Positions 42,485-50,334 of a stretch of 64,000 nucleotides of DNA are shown here, piece by piece. The notes beneath the pieces are model-generated. The model searched no databases and was not told the origin of the DNA. It worked only from the letters and a program-made list of their open reading frames with translations. Source of the DNA: Oscillospiraceae bacterium (lineage in GTDB: Bacteria > Bacillota > Clostridia > Oscillospirales > Oscillospiraceae); NCBI GenBank assembly GCA_009780235.1, contig WRAK01000008.1, positions 1-64,000 of the forward strand, written 5' to 3'. Position 1 is the first letter of the stretch, and the number at the start of each line of letters is the position of its first letter. The position numbers were made by a program, and so were the translations under genes.

Positions 42485-43767
42485 TTACGCGGGATTCTCA
42501 AGCACTCCGATAAACAGCGGAATCCCCGCCTCCAAATCGTAGATGGCGTAGAGGTACGGTGTGTCGAATGTAAGTGTGATAAAATCCATGGGGCGAGGTG
42601 CAGCACCGGCGACGAAGATGCCCGTTGCAGCAGCGGCTTCCGTCCCCTCTTCGTCTACGATAAGGCGTACTCGTTGAAACACAAGGTCAATCCACAGCGG
42701 GGGGTCTCCTTCAAGCAGGCCGGGAAAAGCGGCTTGGGCGGGAATAAACGCCGCTTGGAGCCCCATATTTTGGAGTATCTCCGTCAAAAATATCCCAAAC
42801 TCCAAATCCAGCTTTGGCATACGGACGACCACTTCGACTTGTTCCCCTGTTCGCGCTATGGTTGTACCCAGCCGCTGCATTTCCAGTCCCGCCACAATCA
42901 TCCGCAAATCCTGTGCCGCCGCGAACTCCCGCACGGGGGTGCCGTCTGTCGGGCGGACGAGCAGGAAGCCGAGACGGCCATCGTCATAGGGCAGCATGAC
43001 GGCCTCATAGGTATCGGTGATAGATGCGGCGAGGTCGGTTCCCCCCGTGGAGAGGAATAGAACTTCTACGGAACTGCCGCGCTCCGGATGGAACATATCC
43101 GGAAACTCCGTCATGGGGCGAAACACCTCCGCCCATTGGCCGGAGAAATACAGGGTATTGATGAGCATCATAAACAAAGCCGGGTCGAGTTCCGACAGAA
43201 ATCTATCAATCAGCCCTTCTGTGCGTTCGGAAACCCAAGCGTTAATCTCATCCAAGGTCTCCGGCAGGGCGAAGTTGCGGCTGAGGGCGGGCGCATCGAA
43301 ATAGACCCGCATCGCCTCGGCGAAGGCCGGGTGGATGGCGAGCGGCTCGTTCGTCCAAATGGAACCCGCGATGTTCAGCTCCGTACTGCCGCCGTGTCCG
43401 TGAGGCTTTGGGTCAGCGCGTAGAGTTCCCCGGCCAAAGCCGCCGCGGGACGGCCGAGGACGGCCTCGAACTCTGCGCGGGTCTCCCCCTCCGCGCCGAG
43501 CGCGGCCATCGCGAGGACATAGTAAGCCGACAGGGGCGAGATGACGGGGTTCTCTTCCTCCATAGCCAAAACTTCCCGGAAGAGGGCGTGAGAAAAGTTG
43601 AGGATTGCGGCATTGGTATCTTCGGCCTTGCCGAGCGTGACTATGTCCGGCGGCGGGGGTTCTTCCATCGGCCCCGTCGCCAAGGGTTCCGGTGGTTCGG
43701 CGCAGGCGGCGAACAGGCCCGCCAACAAGGCCGCAATCAGCACGAGGGCAATCAGTCGTTTTTTCAC
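42485..43767 (-). pseudogene. Serpin lipoprotein gene with a frameshift
   Basis: Reading frame 1 begins with a lipoprotein signal (LLAGLFAACAEP) and the first serpin helix and strand (NPVISPLSAYYVLAMAALG). It stops at about 43375. A second frame then continues without a gap: STELNIAGSIWTNEPLAIHP, INTLYFSGQWAEVF, the hinge VDEEGTEAAAAT, and the C-terminal DTPYLYAIYD. One missing base near 43375-43395 explains both parts. The inhibitory hinge of small alanines is kept, so an intact form would inhibit serine proteases outside the cell. It could be a true mutation, phase variation, or a sequencing error. Confidence 0.8.
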
Positions 43768-43830
43768 AGGGGAATACCTCCATATGACAGCATTATAAGA
43801 TTAGACGTATCACCTCGAAAAAAGTTCCGC

Positions 43831-43872
43831 TTGACAGCCTGCACGTTTTGCATTATAATCGATAATGCAAAA
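43831..43872 (+). promoter_or_regulatory. Promoter and operator of the GntR-DUF5808 operon
   Basis: TTGACA (43831-43836) and TATAAT (43854-43859) are 17 bp apart. The perfect palindrome TTTTGCATTAT-N5-ATAATGCAAAA (43846-43872) covers the -10 and start site, as expected for autorepression by the GntR protein encoded next. Confidence 0.7.
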
Positions 43873-43884
43873 GGAGGTGCTCCT

Positions 43885-44253
43885 ATGCTACTCTCGTTGG
43901 ACTTTTCCGGGGATGTCCCCATCTATCAGCAGCTGCGCAATCAAATTGTGCTGGGCATCGCCGCGGGTGATTTGCGGCCGGGGGAGAAATTGCCCACAAT
44001 TCGGGCTTTGTCTTCGGAGCTGGGCATCAACATGATGACGGTGAGCAAGGCCTACCAGATACTCAAGCAGGAGGGGTACATCGCCTCCGACCGCCGCAGC
44101 GGGGCTTGGGTTGCCCCGAGAACGGACGAGGGGGCGGCTCTGCGCAAGCTGGAGGACGCTCTGCGTCTCATCGTGGCCGAAGCCAGAGTGTCCGGCATCG
44201 GCTTGGACACGGTGGAAGAGATTATACGAAACCTATATAGTCGCCCAAGTTAA
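43885..44253 (+). CDS. GntR family regulator, YtrA/YhcF type
   Basis: The 122-residue protein starts LDFSGDVPIYQQLRNQIVLG. The winged helix is LPTIRALSSELGINMMTVSK with AYQILKQEGYI, and only a short tail follows. A ribosome-binding site AAGGAGGTG precedes the ATG; longer frames upstream overlap the serpin gene and lack one. It likely represses its own operon through the large palindrome at its promoter. Confidence 0.88.
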   Translation: MLLSLDFSGDVPIYQQLRNQIVLGIAAGDLRPGEKLPTIRALSSELGINMMTVSKAYQILKQEGYIASDRRSGAWVAPRTDEGAALRKLEDALRLIVAEARVSGIGLDTVEEIIRNLYSRPS

Positions 44254-44322
44254 AAATGGTTTGATGCTTTGCGAGGATATTTTTAACTTGAACGACTATA
44301 TCAAGAAGGAGAGGGCTAGACA

Positions 44323-45675
44323 ATGGATTTTTTGATGACGGCAATGATGGGGTTAATTTTGTACGCAATTATGATCCCCCTGTATTTCTTCTCGGCGAAT
44401 TACCGCCTGCCGAAGAAGAATATCATTTTGGGCGTTACGGTGCCCTATGCGCACCATCAGGATGCGGAAGTCGAGGCGATTAGTAAGATTTATTTGCGGC
44501 GGCTCCGTCTGGTGACGCTTGGTTGCTTGGTGCTGGGGGCTCCGGCGTTCTTTGTGCCCATGTCCGTGCAGATTTTGATTATGCTGACTGTACTCCTGCT
44601 CTACATCGCGGGCGGTTTCTTGGTCTTTGTCCGCGCCAATCGGGCCTTGATGACAATCAAGCGGCAGTCCGGTTGGCAAGGGACGCATACCGTCCCTGCC
44701 GTGGCCGATTTTCGGGCGATGGAGGAGAAAAGCCGTCCGCTGCCTCGCCTGCTGTTCATCCTCCCGTGTTTGGTAGCGGCGGTTCCTCTCGTGCCGCTTG
44801 TACAGCAGGTGATACAGGGCCGTGTCGTTTGGGATGAGGTGCTCGCTTACGCGCTTACGGTCATTTGGATTCCGCTGATTCTCGTTCTCAGCGAGGCCAT
44901 CCGTCGGCAAAATGCCGAAATCGTGGGGGCGGTCAGCGACCTCAACGTCATTCTCACCCGCATTCGGCGCAGAGAATATCTGCGGTGTATGGCTCTCACC
45001 GTCTGGCTCCTCGCCTTGACGGGGCTTGCGATTTGGTTTCAGACAAGGGTGTCGGAATTTTTCTTCCTCGCCCTTATGCTGATTCTCACCGTCGTGGTGG
45101 TGGTCTATGCCTTCAAAGCGGAATTTGCCGTGCGGCGAGCACAGGAGAAGTACACGAAACTCGTCGGCGACACGCTGGCCGTGGATGATGACGAATATTG
45201 GCTCTGGGGCTACTTCTACCACAACAAAAACGACAAGCGGCTCATCATCAAAGAACGTGTCGGCATCGACATGGGTCTAAACCTCGCCAAGCCTCTTGGA
45301 TTGATTTGTATGCTCCTCGCCGGGTTGGCCCTGATTGCCATGCCCCTAATCGGTGTGTGGATGGTAGCGGAGGAGTTTACCCCCATCGAGTACAGCGTGG
45401 AGGGCAACGTGGTCACCGCCGCACATCTGACCGCGCGGGAGTTCGACCTCGGCGAACACTTCGAGATAGACGTCATCGACGTCTTCCCCTCCGGTACGCG
45501 GACGATGGGGACAGCGATTGGGACATTGCGGAAAGGGAACTTCAACTTTGAGGGGATAGGCCCCGCCTATGCCTTGCTGCATACGGATCGACCGCCGTTT
45601 GTCGTGATTACGGCGGAAGACGGGCAGGTGTTGGTGTTTAACTTTGTTGCGGTGTTTGAACCGCTGCTACGATAA
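44323..45675 (+). CDS. DUF5808-like multi-pass membrane protein
   Basis: Function unknown. The 450-residue protein has about eight membrane helices in three groups. A cytosolic DUF5808-like segment (YWLWGYFYHNKNDKRLIIKE, about residues 287-306) precedes the last helices, and a roughly 90-residue soluble C-terminal domain follows. In Firmicutes this family is often encoded after a small GntR regulator, as here (70 bp gap, GAAGGAGAG). It may take part in envelope stress responses. Confidence 0.65.
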   Translation: MDFLMTAMMGLILYAIMIPLYFFSANYRLPKKNIILGVTVPYAHHQDAEVEAISKIYLRRLRLVTLGCLVLGAPAFFVPMSVQILIMLTVLLLYIAGGFLVFVRANRALMTIKRQSGWQGTHTVPAVADFRAMEEKSRPLPRLLFILPCLVAAVPLVPLVQQVIQGRVVWDEVLAYALTVIWIPLILVLSEAIRRQNAEIVGAVSDLNVILTRIRRREYLRCMALTVWLLALTGLAIWFQTRVSEFFFLALMLILTVVVVVYAFKAEFAVRRAQEKYTKLVGDTLAVDDDEYWLWGYFYHNKNDKRLIIKERVGIDMGLNLAKPLGLICMLLAGLALIAMPLIGVWMVAEEFTPIEYSVEGNVVTAAHLTAREFDLGEHFEIDVIDVFPSGTRTMGTAIGTLRKGNFNFEGIGPAYALLHTDRPPFVVITAEDGQVLVFNFVAVFEPLLR

Positions 45676-45678
45676 AAA

Positions 45679-45703
45679 AGGGGCGCACGATGTGCGCCCT
45701 TAC
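45679..45703. repeat. Family C short inverted repeat; supplies the coaX stop codon
   Basis: AGGGGCGCAC-gat-GTGCGCCCTTAC ends in GTAAGGG on the minus strand. Its TAA is the stop codon of coaX. It lies between two convergent genes. Confidence 0.55.
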
Positions 45704-46473
45704 TTTTTCCCGTTCCGTTCATAAATCCCCCACAGACCCTTCAAAATCAAATGCGAATCCGTGACAATCTCTTCCCGTTTGCAAAGCTCCGCCATCAGCT
45801 CCGCGTGTTCGCCTGTGAACACCACCGTGGGCGGCGTACCGAGCTCGGCCTCTATGCGGTCCAACATGCCGTCCAGCATGGCGGCGAAGCCGTAGAGCAT
45901 CCCGCTCTGCATACACTCCACCGTGCTGCGCCCGATGACGCGGCCCGGCGGCGTGAGTTCCACGTTGGGGAGTTGGCTCGTCCCCGCGGCGAGTGCCGCC
46001 AGAGACAGCGGCAGACCGGGGCAAATCGCACCGCCGATATAGTTGCCCTTGGCGTCCAGAACACCAAGGATGGTGGCAGTTCCCATGTCCGCGGTGACAC
46101 AAGGCAGCGCGTAATGCCCCAACGCACCAACGGCGATGGAGACCAAATCACTACCCATTTGCCCCGGGTTGTCCAACAGGATATTCAGCCCGGTTTTCAT
46201 CCCCGGCCCCACAATCAGCGGACGCTTGCCCGTCACCTGTGTGACCGCCTCCCGCAGCTTTGCGGTCAGCGACGGTACCACGCAGGAGATGATGGCCCCT
46301 TCGATATCGCCGGGGTCGATGCCTCGGATTTCCATAAGGTTTTGGAGCAAAATGGCGTACTCGTCCCCCGTCTTGTTCTTGTCGGTGGACAGCGTGGCGG
46401 TAAAGACGGGCATACCGCCTGTGAGACCGCCGGCGGCGATGTAGGTATTACCTGCGTCGATGGCGAAAAGCAT
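45700..46473 (-). CDS. coaX: Type III pantothenate kinase
   Basis: The 257-residue enzyme phosphorylates pantothenate in CoA synthesis. It has the ASKHA phosphate motif at the start (FAIDAGNTYIAAG), GPGMKTGLNI, the catalytic Asp in GQMGSDLVSIAVG, and TADMGTATILGVLD followed by GGAICPGLPLS. Complete. It is transcribed alone and runs toward the DUF5808 gene. Confidence 0.93.
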   Translation of the reverse strand: MLFAIDAGNTYIAAGGLTGGMPVFTATLSTDKNKTGDEYAILLQNLMEIRGIDPGDIEGAIISCVVPSLTAKLREAVTQVTGKRPLIVGPGMKTGLNILLDNPGQMGSDLVSIAVGALGHYALPCVTADMGTATILGVLDAKGNYIGGAICPGLPLSLAALAAGTSQLPNVELTPPGRVIGRSTVECMQSGMLYGFAAMLDGMLDRIEAELGTPPTVVFTGEHAELMAELCKREEIVTDSHLILKGLWGIYERNGKK

Positions 46474-46550
46474 GGGTGTGTCCCCCTTTTAGATTAGTTA
46501 TACCTGATTTTGGGGCGGATGTAAAGTGTTTGTCTGTTTTGGGGCATGTT

Positions 46551-46633
46551 GCAGGGGCGGCCATTGGCCGTCTGTGCCCTTAATCGTACGTTGGCAACAT
46601 GGGAAGCGGCGGACGGCCAACGGCCGCCCCTAC
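46551..46633. repeat. Family C element, 83 bp
   Basis: GCAGGGGCGGCCATTGGCCG and GGCCAACGGCCGCCCCTAC are inverted ends around a 40-bp centre. The next bases (TTGTCATTCTGAGTGCAGCG, 46641-46660) are a further short repeat common in bacterial genomes. No gene lies in 46474-46760. Confidence 0.6.
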
Positions 46634-46733
46634 ATTTATCTTGTCTTGTCATTCTGAGTGCAGCGAAGAATCTTATGCCGCCCTGCAAAGAAAGAGATTC
46701 TTCGCCAAAAAGCCAAAAAACAGGCCAAAACCC

Positions 46734-46762
46734 TTGACAACACCTCGCCTCTCTGCTATACT
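46734..46762 (+). promoter_or_regulatory. Promoter of rplJL
   Basis: TTGACA (46734-46739) and TATACT (46757-46762) are 17 bp apart. Confidence 0.7.
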
Positions 46763-46768
46763 ACTCAA

Positions 46769-46880
46769 GCGTTCCAAAGACCGCAGGCAACCATAAGCCC
46801 TGCCGAGGAGGGTATGATACGATTTACTTGTGTCCTCCCGTCTTTCTGAACGGAAGGACATTTTTTATTTCGAGGAGGTG
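46769..46880 (+). promoter_or_regulatory. Ribosomal protein L10 leader with attenuator hairpin
   Basis: The untranslated leader has CCAAAGACCGCAGGC and later CCTGCCGAGGAGG, the conserved pairing of the L10 leader, where L10(L12)4 binds and lowers expression of its own operon. GTCCTCCCGTC-tttct-GAACGGAAGGAC followed by TTTTTT (46832-46866) looks like an intrinsic terminator just before the ribosome-binding site, so control may be by attenuation. Confidence 0.75.
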
Positions 46881-46890
46881 AAAGAACAAC

Positions 46891-47424
46891 ATGCCAAGCA
46901 AAAAAATCCTTAGTGAAAAGCAAGAACTGGTCAAGGCCTTAGCTGAAAAGCTGGGCGGCAGTATCTCCGGCGTTTTGGTGGACTACAAGGGCACAGACGT
47001 GACCATGGACACCGAGATGCGCCGCAAGATGCGGGAGGCCGGTGTGGAGTACACGGTCATCAAAAACACCATGCTCCGCTTTGCAACGGCAGAGGTCAAT
47101 CTGGAGGGATTGCATCCCTTCTTGGAAGGCCCCACAGCTGTCGCACTTCACGTGGATGACCCCGTCGCCCCTGCCAAGAACGTTTTTGCCTACATCGGTA
47201 AGGACAAGCCTATGCAAGTCAAGGCCGGGTTCGTTGAGGGCCGGGTGATTTCCGCCGCCGAGGTGGAGGCCCTGTCCAAGCTGCCGGCGAAAGATGTCTT
47301 GGTGGCGCAGGTCTTGGGCACCATGATTGCGCCCGTCACCGGACTTGCGACCGTACTCAACGCCAACATCCGCGGTCTGGCAGTTGCGCTGCAGGCAATC
47401 GCCGACAAACAATCCGCCGCATAA
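46891..47424 (+). CDS. rplJ: 50S ribosomal protein L10
   Basis: The 177-residue protein anchors the L12 stalk to 23S rRNA. KQELVKALAEKLGGSISGVL and LPAKDVLVAQVLGTMIAPVT are typical, with the C-terminal helix that binds L12 dimers. GAGGAGGTG precedes the ATG. It is autoregulated through the leader upstream. Confidence 0.96.
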   Translation: MPSKKILSEKQELVKALAEKLGGSISGVLVDYKGTDVTMDTEMRRKMREAGVEYTVIKNTMLRFATAEVNLEGLHPFLEGPTAVALHVDDPVAPAKNVFAYIGKDKPMQVKAGFVEGRVISAAEVEALSKLPAKDVLVAQVLGTMIAPVTGLATVLNANIRGLAVALQAIADKQSAA

Positions 47425-47607
47425 TTCCCCACAGAGCAAGCTCTGCGGGGGCCCCTTTGATTTTATCTATAACGGCGGGCAAAGCCCGCCTATATCAAGG
47501 TTTTACCCCAAGGGCATGGACTCAACTAATCATTTGCGCAAAGTCATCCGCAAATGGAGTTTCGTTCGATGCCTGCGGCAAAACGCTTGGACGCCGGACT
47601 CCCGGCG
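47425..47607. repeat. Repeat family B, copy 1, between rplJ and rplL
   Basis: It starts right after the rplJ stop: TTCCCCAC, a GC-rich hairpin (CAGAGC/GCTCTG), GCGGGGGCCCCTTT, then CGCCTATATCAAGGTTTT and, after an insert of about 65 bp, GGCAAAACGCTTGG...CGCCGGACTCCCGGCG. Copy 2 lies at 60957-61076. The hairpin plus T-tract resembles a terminator inside the rplJL operon, and I see no promoter between it and rplL. Confidence 0.65.
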
Positions 47608-47674
47608 AAAGGTCAAGGGCGATGTACCACAAAAAACCTAAAAATTAAAATTACATGATGGAGGAATCATAACA

Positions 47675-48052
47675 ATGGCTAGCGAAAAAGTAACTGCTCT
47701 AATCGAAGAAGTAAAGGCAATGACTGTCCTGGAGCTCTCTGAGCTCGTAAAGGCTCTGGAAGAAGAGTTCGGCGTATCCGCCGCCGCGCCCGCCGCTGTG
47801 GCTGTCGCCGCCGCGCCCGCTGCTGAGGCAGCAGAAGAGAAGACCGAGTTCGATGTCGTCATGACCGATTTCGGTGCAGAGAAGATTAAAGTCATCAAGG
47901 TTGTCCGTGAGGTCACCGGTCTGGGTCTGGCTGAGGCAAAAGCCAAGGTTGAAGCTGTCCCCGCAACCCTGAAAGAGGGCGCATCCAAGGATGACGCCGA
48001 GGCTCTCAAGAAGCAGCTTGAAGAAGTCGGCGCAAAGGTTGAACTGAAATAA
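47675..48052 (+). CDS. rplL: 50S ribosomal protein L7/L12
   Basis: The 125-residue stalk protein recruits translation GTPases. It has an N-terminal dimerisation domain ([18 protein letters not shown]), an alanine-rich hinge ([20 protein letters not shown]), and the conserved C-terminal domain ([20 protein letters not shown]). TGGAGGA precedes the ATG. The 250-bp distance from rplJ is far larger than usual. Confidence 0.97.
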   Translation: MASEKVTALIEEVKAMTVLELSELVKALEEEFGVSAAAPAAVAVAAAPAAEAAEEKTEFDVVMTDFGAEKIKVIKVVREVTGLGLAEAKAKVEAVPATLKEGASKDDAEALKKQLEEVGAKVELK

Positions 48053-48092
48053 GCAAACCAAATGCAAGCATTTGATTTGGGATGAACAAGGT

Positions 48093-48128
48093 AAAAGGGC
48101 TTTCGGAATTCACTTCCGAAAGCCCTTT
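48093..48128 (+). terminator. Terminator of rplJL
   Basis: AAAGGGCTTTCGGAA and TTCCGAAAGCCCTTT form a perfect 15-bp stem around TTCAC. Confidence 0.8.
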
Positions 48129-48226
48129 GGCCGTCCGTGTGGTTAAACCTATCGTTCTGCAAATCGAAACATAGGGATATGGGACGTCGGAGACGCCGCC
48201 CCCTATTATGCCCCTACAAACCCGCA

Positions 48227-48629
48227 TCACTCATCGTCAAACAAGGTCTCGTTCATCTCAGGAAAATCAAGCAGCTCGGACAGCGTCATGCCGAACCCTT
48301 GTGCGATACGGTGCAATGTTCGCAGGCCGGGGCTCTTTGTGTTTCCTTTTATGATGTTGTCCAGCGTGGATTGTGTCACGCCGGATTGCGTGGCAAGTTT
48401 GTTGACTGTATAGTCGTCGTAGTTGGAAAAGAGCTGATGAAAAGCGAGGATAATTTTCGCATAGCAAGGATGACGACGCAGGCGGGATTTGTTCCCGCCA
48501 AGGAGAAAGACGCAGATATGCGGAGATTAGACCGCATTGCGTCAGCTCTTTTCCAACTACGACGACTATAATGCCATGCGCTTGGCACAGTCCCAAAATT
48601 CGTTTTGTAATCGCTTTTGCGTATGTCAT
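48227..48629 (-). pseudogene. XRE helix-turn-helix gene interrupted by a MITE
   Basis: The minus strand encodes TYAKAITKRILGLCQAHGI, then a 158-bp insertion, then TVNKLATQSGVTQSTLDNII and SELLDFPEMNETLFDDE. Removing the insertion and one TA copy rejoins the frame exactly (80 residues) across the first helix of an XRE domain. The original product was a small Cro/CI-type regulator. AAAGGTG precedes the ATG. The inserted sequence replaces the helix-turn-helix with unrelated codons, so the gene is most likely inactive. Confidence 0.85.
48409..48570. mobile_element. MITE with 27-bp terminal inverted repeats and TA target duplication
   Basis: The 158-bp element (48411-48568) is bounded by TAGTCGTCGTAGTTGG...AGAGCTGA and its exact complement (27 bp each). 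TA stands on both outer sides (48409-48410, 48569-48570). The TA duplication is typical of IS630/Tc1/mariner transposition. The interior holds a GGCGGGA/TCCCGCC hairpin and no gene. No transposase is present in the window. Confidence 0.85.
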
Positions 48630-48726
48630 GACATCGGCACCTTTTACCCGAATACGGTTGGTACCATTGTAACCACAGCACTACAGAAAGCTTACCCGTG
48701 TTAGGTTGACCTCGGGCACGCACTAT

Positions 48727-48755
48727 GTTAAACTACTGCTAGTGTGCAACGCACA
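48727..48755 (+). promoter_or_regulatory. Promoter region of the ABC exporter at 48.8-50.2 kb
   Basis: TTGACC and TAAACT stand 17 bp apart before and at about 48729-48734. TGTGC-aac-GCACA (about 48743-48755), a possible operator, follows between start site and gene. Confidence 0.4.
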
Positions 48756-48781
48756 ATCCAAATATGGAGGAGGAACGCAAC

Positions 48782-49480
48782 TTGATTGCAATGAACAATA
48801 TCGTCAAACGCTTTGGCGATAAAACCGTGCTCAGCGACGTGACCTTCGATGTAAAACCGAAAGAAATCTTTGGCCTGCTCGGCCCGTCGGGGTCGGGTAA
48901 AACAACGATTATCAACATCCTGACCAATCAGCTCACCCCGGAGGGCGGAAATTTCCAAATCGGTGCAACGTCCAATGAGACCGGTCTGATGCTGGAGGAA
49001 GACGGCTTGTACAAACGCCTCTCCACCACGGAGAACCTGAATTTGTTTGCAGGCATCTACGGCGTGGACAAGAGCAAGGTGCAAAAGGCTCTGGAAAACG
49101 TCGGTCTCGGCAAAGAGGGCAAAACCCCGGTGTCCAAGCTCTCCAAGGGTATGCGGCAGCGGCTTGCGCTTGCCCGTGCGATTTTGCACTCACCCAAAAT
49201 TTTATTCTTGGATGAACCTACATCCGCCCTTGACCCCACCACGGCACGGGGCATCCATAAGCTGATTCTCGGTCTGCGTGACCAAGGGACGACCATCTTC
49301 CTCACCACGCACAACATGGAAGAGGCCGTGGATTTGTGTGACATCGTAGCACTCTTGCACAAGGGTAAAATCGTGGAACATGGCAGCCCGAGAGCGATTT
49401 GCGACAAGCACGAGTCTTACAAGACCATGCCGGATTTGGGCGCGGTCTTTATGAAAATGACGGGGGTGGCGGCAGAATGA
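48782..49480 (+). CDS. ABC transporter ATP-binding protein
   Basis: The 232-residue ATPase has Walker A GPSGSGKTT, the signature LSKGMRQRLALARA, and Walker B ILFLDEPTSALDP, then TTHNMEEA. A TTG start is chosen because AGGAGGAA lies about eight bases upstream; an ATG three codons later is 18 bases away from it. It overlaps the permease gene by 4 bp and powers that two-gene exporter. Confidence 0.88.
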   Translation: MIAMNNIVKRFGDKTVLSDVTFDVKPKEIFGLLGPSGSGKTTIINILTNQLTPEGGNFQIGATSNETGLMLEEDGLYKRLSTTENLNLFAGIYGVDKSKVQKALENVGLGKEGKTPVSKLSKGMRQRLALARAILHSPKILFLDEPTSALDPTTARGIHKLILGLRDQGTTIFLTTHNMEEAVDLCDIVALLHKGKIVEHGSPRAICDKHESYKTMPDLGAVFMKMTGVAAE

Positions 49481-50160
49481 ATGCAGTAAAAGCGATTTTT
49501 ACCAAACAGTTGAATGACCTGACAAAAAACGTCTCCGTCACAATCATGTTTGTATTGTTCCCCGTGATGGCACTTATGCTGGGCTCTCTTATGGGAGGAG
49601 AGGAGGGTGCCATGCAGGTCGGCATGTTTGCCGCCATGTTCGTGGGCAGCACCCCCATGATTGTAATCGCCAATAATGTCGCGGAAGATATTGAGTACAA
49701 GGGGCTTCGTTTTCTGGTGATGGCCGGGGTTCGGCCTTGGCAGTATCTGCTGGGCCTGACCGGCTTTGTGCTTGTGATGTCGGCGGCCTCTGTCGCCGCC
49801 TTTGTCTTCATCGGCAGTTTTTCCGGCGAGCTTTTGATTCGTTTTATCGCCGTTGCCGTACTGGGTCTCATCGCCTCTTCCATCTTAGGCGGCGCAATCG
49901 GCATTTTTGCGAAGAATGTACAACAGGCATCCGTGATTTATACACCTTTCATGATGCTGCTCGCCTTTTTACCTATGGCCTCTATGTTCAACGAATTCAT
50001 AGCCCAAATTGCACCGTACCTCTTCTCCTATCAGGTGCTTCGGGTCATAATGGATCCCTATGCCGACTTCACACACGCGCTCATCGTGATTGGCGTCAAT
50101 ATCGTTTTGCTGTTGGCGTTTTTCATCGTCGCGTATAAGAAGAAAGGGTTGCGGGGCTAG
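49477..50160 (+). CDS. ABC-2 type transporter permease
   Basis: The 227-residue protein has six membrane helices and starts NAVKAIFTKQLNDLTKNVSV, typical of ABC-2 permeases. NNVAEDIEYKGLRFLVMAGV is the conserved coupling region. It ends in a basic tail (YKKKGLRG). The ATG overlaps the ATPase stop. Substrate unknown. Confidence 0.85.
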   Translation: MNAVKAIFTKQLNDLTKNVSVTIMFVLFPVMALMLGSLMGGEEGAMQVGMFAAMFVGSTPMIVIANNVAEDIEYKGLRFLVMAGVRPWQYLLGLTGFVLVMSAASVAAFVFIGSFSGELLIRFIAVAVLGLIASSILGGAIGIFAKNVQQASVIYTPFMMLLAFLPMASMFNEFIAQIAPYLFSYQVLRVIMDPYADFTHALIVIGVNIVLLLAFFIVAYKKKGLRG

Positions 50161-50185
50161 AGTTCGGTTTGTTGTTTTGATTTGT

Positions 50186-50281
50186 TGTAAGGGCGGCCAT
50201 TGGCCGCCTTTACTTTTGCCCTTACTCCCCTCCGCAGGAGGAAAATAAGGGCAAGGGCCGGGCGATTAGTAATCGCCCCTG
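50186..50281. repeat. Family C repeat pair
   Basis: GTAAGGGCGGCC-att-GGCCGCCTTTAC (50186-50213) is followed by GGGCGATTAGTAATCGCCCC (about 50259-50279) in the gap before the fba terminator. Confidence 0.5.
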
Positions 50282-50288
50282 CACATAC

Positions 50289-50322
50289 AAAAAATCCCCG
50301 CTCCAACCGGAGCGGGGATTTT
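50289..50322 (-). terminator. Terminator of fba
   Basis: AAAATCCCCGCTCC and GGAGCGGGGATTTT form a perfect stem. Confidence 0.8.
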
Positions 50323-50334
50323 GCTGTCTTGTTC

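Noticed and set aside
43408..43884. Longer start for the second GntR gene
   Set aside because: The extension overlaps the serpin gene and the regulator's own promoter/operator, and homologues start at the ATG preceded by AAGGAGGTG.
48376..48723. Minus-strand frame through the MITE
   Set aside because: It crosses the terminal inverted repeats and the upstream promoter region; it is an artefact of the insertion.
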